Below are positions 33,948 to 45,850 of a stretch of 64,000 bases of DNA, piece by piece. The notes beneath the pieces are model-generated. The model was not told where the DNA came from, did no database searches, and worked only from the letters and a program-made list of their open reading frames with translations. A program made the position numbers and the translations under genes. The stretch is from Pictodentalium vernedei (Eukaryota; Mollusca; Scaphopoda; Dentaliida; Dentaliidae): assembly GCA_031216915.1 (NCBI GenBank), contig CM062294.1, positions 394,745,217-394,809,216 on the forward strand, written 5' to 3'. Every line of letters begins with the position of its first letter. Position 1 is the stretch's first letter.

Positions 33948-36900
33948 CTAAAAAACAAAACAAATATCAATTGAATGCAATATTATCTGCAGAAAACTCC
34001 TCATCACATACTATTAGGTAAGAGTTGTATTTATCAGACAGGTAGGTGTGAAAGACGAGAGAGTTTGCGACAGATATTTACATGTCTTCAAATAAGCACT
34101 AGCAAATTTTCTTTTCTTTAACAACCGGGTGCAGGCTAAGAGACAAATATTTGCTAGCGTTTCATATACTTTGTTTTCAGAAACTAAATAGTCATCGGGT
34201 TAAAATGTACTACTTAACTATAATGCCATGGTTTGATTGCAATATGCACTCATTGTGTCGCTTTGGGTATCACATAGTGGCCCTCGCTATCACACGGGCA
34301 CTATTTCTTCCCTCACCTACACCACGAGAGCATAGAGTCCAGAAGGGATGGCATTAAAGGCAATTACTTCGTCGCTGACAAAACATACCATCCGGATGCC
34401 TACAATAGTGTCTTTATGGTGTGAATTGGTAGTACCCTCATGCGCAGTGGAAGCTTAATTAGATTGGATACCAAAGTCAGATGCAGAGGAGGGTGGAGTC
34501 GGGTTAGCGATTGGAATCGAGGTGCCCATGACCAAGACAGACACCGGCCCCAATATATAATAAGCTTTTTTTGTTTACTTTCTTTTTACGCATATAACGA
34601 CATGTTTGCAAATGTTGTTGGACTGTTAAGCCTACTAAAATATTTTTTTCAGTATCAAAACTTATGAACGTTATGGCTCGTTTACCCGCACCCTTTGTTG
34701 TGTTTGTTTGAGGGTAGTTTTTCGTGCTGTTCATTCCTGTTCGTTCGGGAATTTTGTATTCCATCTTTCTGGTTGTTGTTTGGTGAAAACATAGGTCTAC
34801 CCCGGTACACACATCGGTGAAAAGCTACCTTTACCCCTGTCCATATAACTTGAATGACATGACTATTGACGTTTAGGAGTTTTTCCAATCCTGGATTATC
34901 TTTGACGCTTTCTGGCGCGAGATGGGGGGGGGGGGGGGGGTGCTAATTCTTCACCCGAACCTACACACGGTCTCAGATCTTCGTAGACCTTTCACGAGTC
35001 GGAATATTCTACCATCTAGGGTATTATTAAACGTTTCAAACAACAAATTGTGAACTCGTTTCCATTCCAGCAACAAAATTCGCATACAAGTTGTCTCTTT
35101 CTCTTTTTTTTCTCTTTTTTATTCTGTAGCCTACACAAATGACCATGATAGATTAATTAGGCGACTTTAGAAACACACTTGCAGACGACAGTTCTAATTA
35201 TTTTTCGAAAAACGGAATTTTAAAATTTTTTTCCAAACCATAACTTATGACCCCCCACTGGAACGAGTTGATAGGGGGAGGGGGGTGCTTCAAAAACTTG
35301 GTTTGGAAGAAAAAATGAACTCCCCCCCCAAACAAAAAAAATGAATGGCGATTTTTGTATATTACGTGGGTAGATTTTTCCGATTCGTTAACTAATGAAG
35401 GGGTTAACTGACCTGTCACATGTGACAGTATACGATTTATTTTTACCTGTCTCTATCCAATTTATGACAATCTGTGACATGTGTACACTTCGAGCCCTGG
35501 GAGTTGGGGGCACATTCTACCACACCCGCCTCAGAGTGGCGTTACGCAATTGGACGATGCCCACAGATTTACACATTGGTCCAATCCCCGCAATTCAGAA
35601 TTTCTTGTCTCGGTAGCTCTTTGCCATAGCCAATTCTGTTTTACTGGTAAAATTTCTGCGGACCATAAACGGCCGCCCCACATAAAATAGGGCCTACCGC
35701 GGGCGAAATATTTCTCATCTACAAGCTGTTTACAATAACATCACGCACAGTCCCGGTTAAAATCCAAAGCATTATTGAGGGGAGGACAAATGTGCCGATA
35801 CAGCGTTCGGTCAGGTAAGGCCAAAGCTGAAACCAGACACTCACAGGCACTGTAAAATTTACTATGAATCCGGAAACCAACCGTCCGCAAACAGTTATGG
35901 CTGAAGCGATCCATTTTCACACTTTTACTCTCGCACTGCAAAGCCAATTGATGCAAAGCTAATAAATTAGCTCCCTTGAATGTGCAACACGAATATTGAA
36001 TGATGATTGGTCAATGAGCGCCACTGTTTAGGAAAACATCACCAAAACGTTTTCTAAAAAACACACGTGAACACCATCGAAATTGCACTGAACCAATTCA
36101 CGCTGTAAAGCCCACTGCCAAATATTCGGCCCTTGTTACTGTTAGTAACTTAATAAAAACATAAGCGACTGTTCACACAGAATTGATTTCTTGACCGGTG
36201 AAAAAGTTACTATTTCCGGCTGGGAATGGGGCAAATGTTCGGCAGCTCTCGTCGGTCAAAAAAAACCCTGACAGTGACAAAGACATCACAGGCACAGCAC
36301 TCAGCAGTGACTGAGTGAGGGGAAGTGAGACAGTTCCTGTTTACTATGGTAAACAAGTACTGTTTTACTGGTAAAATAGGACCCAGTCACCAATGCTTGT
36401 GGTGGAAGTCATCTAAAATATGCAACATGGGGTATAAACGATTTACTAAATTTGAATTTATTATCATGTCATCATGTCGCGGACACGGTTAGCCTAATAG
36501 CCAATGTGCAAAGATATGTGACCTTAATTTAAACACCATTAAAATAAATAAATAACAGATTATAAAATTGTTTGCTTCCAGTCGACAACCATGTGACGTA
36601 GTCGGCGCCGTTTGCCTCAGAAAATCGCTTTGGCAATGCCGATTGCCGTAGCCAAGTGCGGGGGCTGTGGGTCAATATCTACCGGTTCCACCCCGAAAAA
36701 AAATTGGCCCATACGCCTATGCTGAAATTGTCAAACTGACTGAAGCCTGAAGAATAACTATTTACACTTGATGCTTGAAAAACTCAATTCTTCAATACAA
36801 ATTTAGGATAAGAAGTAGCGTTTCTTGGTGTGTGTTGGGAGAGGGGTGGACTCCCCAGTGGAGTGGACTGTTTATGGATTGACAGTGTCACAATATTATT

Positions 36901-37143
36901 AAAAAAGGCCTTTAACTTTAAGATGGTAAATATTCCGTCCTTATTAGTATTTTAGTGTGGAAAGTTATCTTCTTGTTACCAATGCTTAGACCGCACCCCT
37001 CAACTCCACAATGCATCTTACTGGTATCTATTCTTATACTTGGCTCTGCAAGTTTTTGTTTGCAAATCCAATAGGCATATCTGACAAGTCAATCGTCTAT
37101 TGGGTCTATTAATTTAACCAGGATTTAATTTCAAAGTACTTAC
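33948..37143 (-). other. Myb gene intron 1, non-coding
   Basis: No exon is recognised. It includes a decayed H1 hairpin (35226-35316) and a poly-G run (about 34925-34941). Confidence 0.5.
35226..35316. repeat. Foldback hairpin, H1 family, copy 5 (decayed)
   Basis: The left side (ccaaaccataacttatgacc, cactggaacgag) matches the H1 family. The right side is disrupted by a G-rich tract, but aacttggtttgga still pairs with the start. Confidence 0.6.
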
Positions 37144-37485
37144 CAGTTTTGCAACTCTCTCTCTTGAACTCTGAGAGCTCGATCCGACATTTACTGTGGA
37201 CATTGTGCCACTTCTTCTCCACTTCTTCTCCACTTCTTCTCTACTTCTTTTTATCACAGAATTTACCGAGTTCAAGTTTGATGTAATTTTCTCCCAGCAG
37301 TTTCTTTTTGCCTGGCTGGTGACCCCGGATCCAAATTTGGAACAAATAATTTTCTTGTTTTCTTCCACCAGTTGTGTCAGTTGCAAACATTCGTCTCTGG
37401 TCCAATTGGGTCGTCTATGGTGCTTTTTGACTACATTACTTGGGGTTGAAATTTGACTGAAAAGTGACTGACTTTGGGTGTCCAT
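37144..37485 (-). pseudogene. Myb/SANT-like Harbinger protein, exon 1 (frameshifted)
   Basis: The ATG at 37485 starts MDTQSQSLFS. A Myb/SANT-like DNA-binding domain spans about residues 24-90, with Trp at 28, 64 and 89 and motifs RRPNWTRDECLQL, KRNCWEKIT and SREEVEKKW. This resembles the NAIF1-type domain. The exon ends at donor ctg/gtaagt (37144). After EVEKKW the frame is wrong: three 11-bp units (ccacttcttct on plus, 37208-37240) are present where two would keep the frame leading to the K-T-GGGP junction with exon 2. Such proteins bind subterminal DNA and help the transposase into the nucleus. This copy is probably dead. Confidence 0.82.
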
Positions 37486-38974
37486 TTTTTTTTTGTTTAC
37501 ATGAAACGTCGTCTGCTACGATCAAAGTTACAAAGAGTTGAAAAATTAGGCGTAGTCACGACGTAATTATTGAATGGGCTTGACGTCGGATTTGTTCGCA
37601 CGTAGGCAACTGGATCGATTGAACAAACCCAGTGCAACTAAACTTACTTTTGTTATAATGTTTATGCAGTCTCTTTTTCTCTTTAGAAATGCATTCTAGC
37701 GTGAAATAGGGCCAACTGCTGTGAAATAATAGTACGGAATTCTGTACTATTGGCACTAATGGGCACCTTTTTCATTATTTTAGCATACTATCCCCTTTCA
37801 ACCTTTTTTCACAACCTATGCGCCAATGAGGTGTTCTGTATTCAATTAGTCTAATGAAATTTAGCGTAAATATAGCTGTGCAATACGAAATTCCGCAGGC
37901 ACACCGTAGCCTACTGGTAGTAGGCTTAAGCCTCTTTAGGCCAATTCGTTTTTTTTTTAGTTTTGGAACAGTGTCCGCCTAGACATTTTCAAAGCTTCAG
38001 AAAAACTATATCACGAATTAATACGTTGATAAAACATGAAAAATCTATAAAGGGTGAATAAATAAGCCGAGAATTTTTATTCCGGGAAGGTTCATTTTAT
38101 ATTTTTTGGTTCAACAAACGATCGGTCCTTTTGTTGGCTCTATTCTGGTAAAACGAGCGTGCGATTTCAATGACGGGAATACACATTTGGCCCACTGGCA
38201 CTGAAATTGGAGGAAAATGAATCAAAGTCGGTTGAAAAAGATTTGAGATACATTTATTTTGTTAGAATTGTACAAAATCAAATGTTTCAGCACACGCAGC
38301 CCTATGTACAGCAATAATTTACGAGGGATAGCGCTTCTCTTAAGTTTTGTTGTTACTCGTTTTTGACTGTGTGTTGTCAAGGAAATATACACAAACAGGG
38401 AGATAACTAGCTTTGTCAATTGTGCTTGCAGCGCTTTGCGAGAGAGAATAAACTTGCATTCTTCGTTATTTTCGAAAAACAAAACAGTAAAATGGAAAAA
38501 TGTAGACAATCGGATCATGTAATAAATAAAACCACCTTCATTTGGAGCCGACGTCTTTTTTTTTTTTTTACCCTACACATATGCATCTGACGTGGTGATT
38601 TATGAATACAATGCCCCACACAATGTAGTTTGTCTATTTCATCCTATTTCTTCCTCGTCTTTCTCTGCTTCTCGTCAATTCTATATAGGCCTATGCTTCA
38701 AGTTTATTAATATCATGCCACAGTATTCTAAATATGCTTCAAGTTCATCATTATCATGCCACAATATAAGCTAGCTCTGACAATTACATGCTGATATTTT
38801 CATTCTTGAATTCACTTCCGCAATTGGTACAAGTTAATGTAGCTCTCTTCCCGGGGGATTCCCCAAGAATCAACTCTCAATTGCATGGCAACGAAGTTAA
38901 GTTCTTTTCTAAGAATTATTCGGTGCACGTAAAACTAGGAATGGGACGTCATTTCAAGATGGATCTTTAATTTT
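37486..38974. other. Harbinger right flank, Myb promoter side
   Basis: No gene is seen. It should hold the promoter of the Myb-like gene. A T tract lies near 38554-38567. Confidence 0.5.
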
Positions 38975-39137
38975 TCAAAGTTAAGCAGTTCACTTAGAAA
39001 TATTTGCATTCTTAGCTTAGCAGTGTGCTTAGTTGGTTTATGCATAAAATCTTAAGTACGTTGCTCAGTAAAGAAAGTTATTCCCACGCTTAAGTAGAAA
39101 TGTAAGTAAAATCTTAGAAGTTTTATGAATATCACCC
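38975..39137. repeat. Right terminal and subterminal region of Harbinger
   Basis: Several cttag/cttaag motifs precede the terminal stretch gttttatgaatatcac, which is complementary to the left end. Confidence 0.78.
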
Positions 39138-39660
39138 CTGGAGAAGAAGATTTTTGAAGAAATTTGCCTGAAACGCACTAAGTTCGAATTCGAGCTTCTA
39201 TACTGAGCCCAAATATAAACCCAAGGGGCCGATTTGAACAAACTTGAATCAGATCCACCCCACAATGTTGCATACCAAATATCAAAAGATTCTGCCTGCT
39301 GGATCTGGAGAAGAAGATTTTTTAAGAAATTTGCCTGAAATGCACTAAGTTCAAATTTGGGCTTCTATAGTGAGCCCAAATATGAATCTAGGGAGCCGAC
39401 TTGAACAAACTTGAATCAGATCCACACCACAATGTTGCATACCAAATATCAAAGTATTCTACCTGCTGGATCTGGAGAAGAAGATTTTTGAAGAAATTTG
39501 CCTGAAATGCGCTAAGTTCGAAATCGGGCTCCTATACTGAGCCCAAATATGAACCCAGGGGGGCCGATTTGAACAAACTTGAATCAGATCCACCCTACAA
39601 TGTTGCATACCAAATATCAAAAGATTCTGCCTGCTGGATCTGGAGAAGAAGATTTTTTAA
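39138..39660. repeat. Tandem array, about 168-bp unit (right part)
   Basis: This continues the array at 25990-26987 with units near 39285, 39455 and 39620. Confidence 0.88.
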
Positions 39661-40382
39661 TCTTTTTCCCATTGCCTACAGTGTTAAAAAGTGCTGACTC
39701 AGCACTTTTTCAAAGTCCTGAAAAAAGGACCTTGTGATCAAACCGATAGGGATTTTTTTAACCACTCTATTCTACTGGATAAAAGTAAGCTTTATACAAA
39801 ATAAGAATTCTCTGTGCCGTGTAGTTTTGGAGATATGGCAGTTTTAAGGTTTTTCCTATTTTTAGCTCCCGAGGTTCCCACGGGGCAATGAGAACAATTT
39901 TTTTGGCATCAATCAACTACTTATGACCCATTATCATCTCATATCAAATTTGGTTCAAATCGACAATACGGTTCTGAAAACAGAAATTTTAGGTGTGGCC
40001 AAAATTTTTGCCCCTCCCATAACGAAGGCAAATAATGCCCGACAAACTTCTCTTGAACAAACTTGATTCTAAATCTCAAACGGACTCTGTATACCACATA
40101 TCAAGTCTCTGCTACTGGTGGTTCATTAGAAGAAGATTCTCAAAACATTTGGCCATTTTTTTCCTACACCTCTGCTCGATATGGGCTGAAACCTAATTTG
40201 GATAAAAATCAAAATGCCCTTATATAACCCCTACTCACAGGAAATTTCATTAATATGCGGCCAGTGGTTTGGGAGAAAAAGGCCCAAACACCACCTTCAC
40301 GACGGACGACAGACGGCGAACGAAGGACGACAGACGAAAAGTGATCAGATAAGCTCACCCTGACTTTCAGTCAGGTGAGCTA
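39661..40382. repeat. Dispersed repeat, about 0.95 kb, copy 2
   Basis: It is a direct copy of 25050-25989 with a slightly different order of gacgga-type units (40298-40335). It ends in caccctgactttcagtcaggtgagcta. Confidence 0.82.
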
Positions 40383-41240
40383 ATTATACCAACTATGAAT
40401 AAGATCTGCCAATCATACAAAGTTATATGAATCAGACAAGGGCTGTATAATAATATAAAGGTTTTGCTGCCTGCGACCTTTACCTTGATATGATCTTGGA
40501 TCAGTCATGACACATCTTTGAGTCATGAGTAATAATTGTACCAACTGTGAATAAGATCTGTCAATCACACCAAGTTATATGGACCGGACAAGGGCTGTAT
40601 AACAATATTAAAGTCTTGGTGTATGTGACCTTGACCTTGATGATATGACCTTGGATCAATGTCGGAACCCACCTTTGAGTCAAAGCAATAATTGTACCAA
40701 GTATGAACAAGATCTGCTGATTAGATCAAATTATATGGACCAGACAAACAAAATGTTGACAAGAGATGGACAGATGACTGACAATTTAGCTTTAGAAAAG
40801 CTCTAATGACATTCTATCAGGCAGAGCTTATGTTCAGTGGTTAAAAAATTATGGCCCAGACAAACAAATGTCAACCTTTTTCGAAGTGTCACCTTATCCT
40901 AGGGCATGTGATCTTGACCTTGAGGGGCACATACCATATTATAATTCGAGACACAATGTCTTTTAATATTACATATAAAGTTTCATTAAAAATATTCAGT
41001 GGTTAAGAAATTATGGCCCAGACAAACAAATGTCAAAGTTTTTCCAAGTGTCACCTTATCATAGGGGCTGTGACCTTGACCTTGAGGCACACATATTATA
41101 TTATAATTTGCAACACACTGTCTTTTGATATTATATCTTGTTATTAAGTTTCATTAAAAAACTATTCAGAGCTTAAGAAATTATGGCCCGCACAAACAAA
41201 ATGTTGATGACGGATGGACAGATAACTTTGTCAGGCAGAG
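40383..41240. repeat. Tandem repeats with tgaccttgaccttga motif
   Basis: Two unit types alternate. One carries gaccttgaccttgatgat and ataagatctg(c/t)caatca (three copies near 40390-40740). The other carries aaattatggcccagacaaac and aagtttcattaaaaa (three copies near 40840-41200). No coding frame is present. Confidence 0.8.
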
Positions 41241-43832
41241 CTAAAACGATTAAACAAGATAATAACGATTAAGTAACAAAGGAATGTTTTGACAGGAATC
41301 AGTTTAAATAATTAAACTGTTAATTGAGTAGTCCTCTACAATGTGTATAAACATTGGCTAAACTTGACTTTATATCCATGTTGCATCACAGGCACTCGAC
41401 ATCTTATCAGATTTAATCAATTTTAATAAATATATATTACATTATCAATACTAAATAACTACTTGGAATTATCATCAGAGGAAAATGTAGGAGATGTGTT
41501 TCTGTGATTATCCCACAACCTATTCAGATGATATTGTATGTTACATTGTGATTGCAAGAAAATATACTAGTGAGAGTAGTTTTCATTGAATCATAATATT
41601 ATAAAAACTTAAACATATGGCAAGGACACCCATTTGGAAATCTCAAACAGCTTGACTACATGTTTTTATTTGAGAAAATACATAAGGATAAATGCCCTCC
41701 TCAACAGTTTTTACAAACCTTCATCCATACCTGATATTATTCAATTACTGAGAATGTGAGCAAATATATTTTGATCCTCCACTTACAAAAAAAAATTTAC
41801 ACACGAAGTAGACAGAGAGAGTTAACATCTCAGCCTATAACAAATTGAAAACTTACATGCATTGTCAAAGTTTCTATCTTTAAATTTTCAGGTTTTGTTT
41901 ATGTATATGTACATCTGAAAAACAGTGATAGTACCACAATGAAAACCCAACATTCTGTGAATATAGACCCATGTAGTGCTTTGTTCACATAGAATGACAT
42001 CTTGAGATTGTATTGCAGAGTACACATCTGGTTTCCCAATTTATTTATTTATTTGTGCAATTTATTTATTTATTTGTGCTTAGTAACAAATCAGCATCTA
42101 ATGTTATATTGTGGGGATAAAATGGTTACAACAAGTATAAAGTCAAGATTAACCAATTATTTATATATGTACACATTGCCCACTTCACTTGTAGAGGACG
42201 ACTATCCCAGGCACGGGGTTCCAGGTTCTATTTTACCAGTAAAGCAGAGCTTGTTTACAACAATGAGAAGGCATAGCTACACTTTATGAGAGTTTGGTTG
42301 TCCTGGTATGTCAGACAAGCCTACTACAAGCCCAGGTAATTATTGAAAAGTATTTTAAATTGAGAAGTTCCTGGGAACTTTGGAAATAAGACCCATGATC
42401 CCTCCAACTGGAAAATTTACTGTTGTTGTGAAGAAACTGAATATTTTGCAAAAGTTTTTTTTAGTTACTTTCTTCTCAGGGTGGTCTGCATGATTAAGAA
42501 GCCAGGTTTTGAAGAGTACCTTGGCAGTACCTTTTAGGGTCACAGCTGTTTAAGCTAAGAGAAAATGGGAAGAATGGGGTACTAGATGTCATCAAATAGT
42601 TCCTTACAGGGTTAATCAAGGCCTTTTCACTCAATACCTGCTACAAATCAGTGGTTGGACAAAGTGTCATTAATATAACTATTTGTAAGCTTAATGTTCA
42701 TTGCATATTGTGGAGGGGAAATAATTGATGGCATCTGAGGAAACATACGTATATAAAGTGTATTGGGAATCGCTCCTCTAACCAGACCCAAGACATCCAG
42801 ACCACAAAGAGTATCTCTGTCCCATGGCCAGTGCTCTACCGTAATGGAAAATGTTGAAACCAATATTACTAAACCATACCTGGTTTCCGTTTTAATACTG
42901 TTGATGTATGTTCTATCACTGAATAATAGTCTTTTTCAAACAGTTTACACTGTGCATAATTTAATAAATATGGTATTTTCATATCTTGTAAATTCTCATA
43001 TTCCTCATCACCAGGCTTTTCCCTGAAAACAAATTTGATAAACGTGTTCCATATATTAACCCTTGAAGGTTCATATAAATTTATCCGATAATTACTACCA
43101 TATGTGCATGTTCACAGTTATAGATGACTTAACAGTGTTTCTGCATCATTGTTAACTGCCTGTACAGGCAGCCAGCAATAATGTAAAAACATTGCCAAGA
43201 TAAATGCAGTCTACTGGTTGAGTTCTCAAGGAAGAAATACACAGAATGACATGCCAGCGCGGAAGGATAAAACGAGAGGCCTTATCGATTAACCCATTCA
43301 CATGCATATGTCATACTGTGTTTATTACATGCCTTCACAGCTATAAAAGCAATTATTAGAAGGACACTCAGCAATTCATTGTACAACTATCAACAAAAAA
43401 AAACACATTTTATCACCAACCAAATTTGCTAGGGGGACCTGTGTTACTATTTGATCGCCTGAGTTCCAATGTGTTCTATGTGCCTACTGGCATATAGAAT
43501 ACATTGGAAATCAGGATATGATTTTTAGCTATTGTTAGGGATTCAAATTGTAATAGCGGTGTGCGATTTGTAAAAAAATTCCAGTGAAATTTTGCTTCTG
43601 TTTAAAAATAATCTGTCAACGATTCCTGTTCTGAACATGTGTGTGGAACTGATTTTCATTTTCCGCATGGTTTATTGTTGCTGTAGTCAGGGATTTCAAA
43701 GAACAGGCGTGTAATAATACACTTTTCCAAAGTTGCAGTTTGTGGCTGAATGGGTTACTCCTATATCCAATGTAATGGCAAAATATGGTTTGTGTCATTC
43801 ACAAAAATTGCAAATTCTAAATTTATTATTTT
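41241..43832. other. Non-coding DNA
   Basis: I see no gene, transposon end or array here. Small open frames (for example 42002-42289 plus and 42763-43026 plus) have no domain. Confidence 0.5.
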
Positions 43833-43930
43833 GTCAATTTTGGCCTCAAAAACATAGCATACACATGTGTTACCTCCTCATTGGAATGAGATCTTTGGAA
43901 TTATTTCAATGAGGCATCATAAGCTAAAAA
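43833..43930. repeat. Foldback hairpin, H1 family, copy 4
   Basis: Left side ttggcctcaaaaacatagc with cctcattggaatgag; right side ttatttcaatgagg and ataagcta. Pairing is imperfect. Confidence 0.7.
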
Positions 43931-43979
43931 CAAGAGCTTCGCATCAGAGATGCTGCAACCAAGTTGTGGAGACTAAAAA

Positions 43980-45310
43980 GAAACTTGTGTCAGAATCTAA
44001 GATACATAGGACAAATTTAGTAACAATCAGATAATGTTTGTTCAAGTTATCATTCTAACACTGCCTGCAAGTAGTTACAAATTCAGTCTAAGGGGAATAA
44101 GTCTTCAGAAAAAAAACAAACTAGATGTGTCCTTCAACATGAATGCCCCCACGGGGTAGCATAATTGAGCATTAGAATTTACCCATTAACAATACCCTCC
44201 CATATGGGAGAAATAAATAACCACCTGTAATATCTCCATCTTCATAAGCCTGGAAAAACTGAAATTCTAAATACTTCCAAGTTTAAATTAAAGTGAAGTA
44301 ACTTGGTAAAAACATCAACCAAGCACATAAAAATTCAGTTTCTACTAATAGGTTCCCATGACAAAGGTAAGGACTAAAATCAATGTATAGCAAAAAAAAA
44401 TTAAAAATTAAAGTTTAAGGTACGTAACTCTGTAAAATAAAATTGACTAATTAGGAGCCATAACTCTGCTCCTAATTTCCTAATTGGGCTGGTTTTCAAA
44501 CTTGACCTGTAGATTCTTTGGTTGAACTCTGATACCAAATATTGGCCCAATCAATTATTATTTGTGAAGTCATCATGCTAACGAACAAAATTTTTTTGTT
44601 AAAATCAATGAATTATATATAGGAAATGCAACTCCCCACCTAATTATCAGACAGGGGTGGTTCTCAAACTTGACCTTTAGATTCTTAGGTTAATCTTATC
44701 TACTGAATACTGGTCCAATCAATCAATATTTGTTGAAATTATTGCTAAGCGAATGAAAAATTCATCAAAATCAACTAATTATGAGTCGCAACCCCACCCC
44801 TAATTATCAGAACAGGCTGGTTTTCAAAACTGAGATGTAGATTGTCAGTTGTGCTCAAATAACTAGATACAGGCTCAATCAATAAATATTTTTTTGAGTT
44901 AACAACAAAAAACTTGTTAAAATAACTAATTAGGAGCTGTAGCTTCACCCCTAATCATCGGACCAGGCAGGTTTGTTAACCAGACCTGTAGATTTTTAGT
45001 TGAACCCATATACCAGATATTGGCCCAATCAATGAATATTTGTTGACATTAACATGTTGCCAGCTGAAAATTTGTTAAACTTGACTAATTTACCAAAACT
45101 CTGCCCTTGATCATTAGATCAAGCTGGTTTTCGAACTCAAACAACTCACATATCGAATATCAAACCAATTGAATATTAATATTTGTTGAAGTTACCATGC
45201 TAACAAGCACACTGTTATGGAATGATGGGAGACGGAATGTCAAAATGATGGAATGGCAGACAGACAAGGGAAACACTATATGCTAACACTATATGCTCTC
45301 AATCATGTTG
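43980..45310. repeat. Dispersed repeat with tandem interior, about 160-bp unit
   Basis: Units contain ctaattatcag, ggctggttttcaaac, ttgacctgtagattctt and cccaatcaatgaatatttg (near 44512, 44680, 44840 and 44991). The block ends gacagacaaggg, cactatatgc, gagggcataaaa, as in the repeat at 20331. Confidence 0.8.
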
Positions 45311-45561
45311 TGGCGAGGGCATAAAAAGTGGTGAAGAATTAGTTTTCAAATTCCAATACATTCTTCAGAAGAACAGATCAAATTTGGTAAAAATTGGATG
45401 TTTCTTCAAGGTATCATGATTACATTGCAGGTAAGACAGAAATTCAATCTAGGGGGCATAACTCCCAAAACAAATTTGGGCATGGCAGGTTTTTGAACCT
45501 ATCCAAGACATTCTTAAGTAGAATAGAATAGAAGATGACACAAATGTATTTTCTGAAAAAT
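45311..45561. other. Non-coding DNA left of element D
   Basis: No gene or recognised repeat is seen. Confidence 0.5.
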
Positions 45562-45765
45562 GATAAATTTATAGCCCCCCCCCCCCCCCCCCCCATCCCC
45601 AAAATTTGCATGCAAAACCAAAAATTATAAGTCCTATCTGGTCCTGCATACATTTACCCTCTGCGTATGCGCAGATGTCAGGAAGTGACCAGAATTGGCG
45701 CCAACACCATTCTTTGTAAAAAAGAGTACTACATAATAATTCAGCGGGGAGGGCCCTTCCCATCT

Positions 45766-45850
45766 GGGCCATTGGTAAGTATAAAAATATACAAATTACT
45801 TTAAATTTATCATATTTTTACACAGTATACCAATGGCCCAGACATAGCTG
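45766..45850. promoter_or_regulatory. ICR of D
   Basis: The sequence gggccattggtaagtata...ttacacagtataccaatggccc shows the same two-part structure as in A. Both halves share the D-specific change ggcc for gacc/ggtc. Confidence 0.75.

Larger units (their letters stand above)
26988..39137. mobile_element. Harbinger/PIF DNA transposon, 12.15 kb
   Basis: The left end starts gtgatattcatgaagcttc, and the complement of the right end reads ggggtgatattcataaaac, so terminal inverted repeats are present. The flanking array has ctgga on both sides (26983-26987 and 39138-39142). Other array units read ggatctggagaagaag without interruption, so a target duplication of 3 to 5 bases is likely. The element carries the two genes expected of Harbinger: a DDE transposase (plus, left) and a Myb/SANT-like DNA-binding protein (minus, right). 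It is longer than usual because its introns and spacers hold hairpin repeats. Both genes have a frameshift. Confidence 0.88.
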
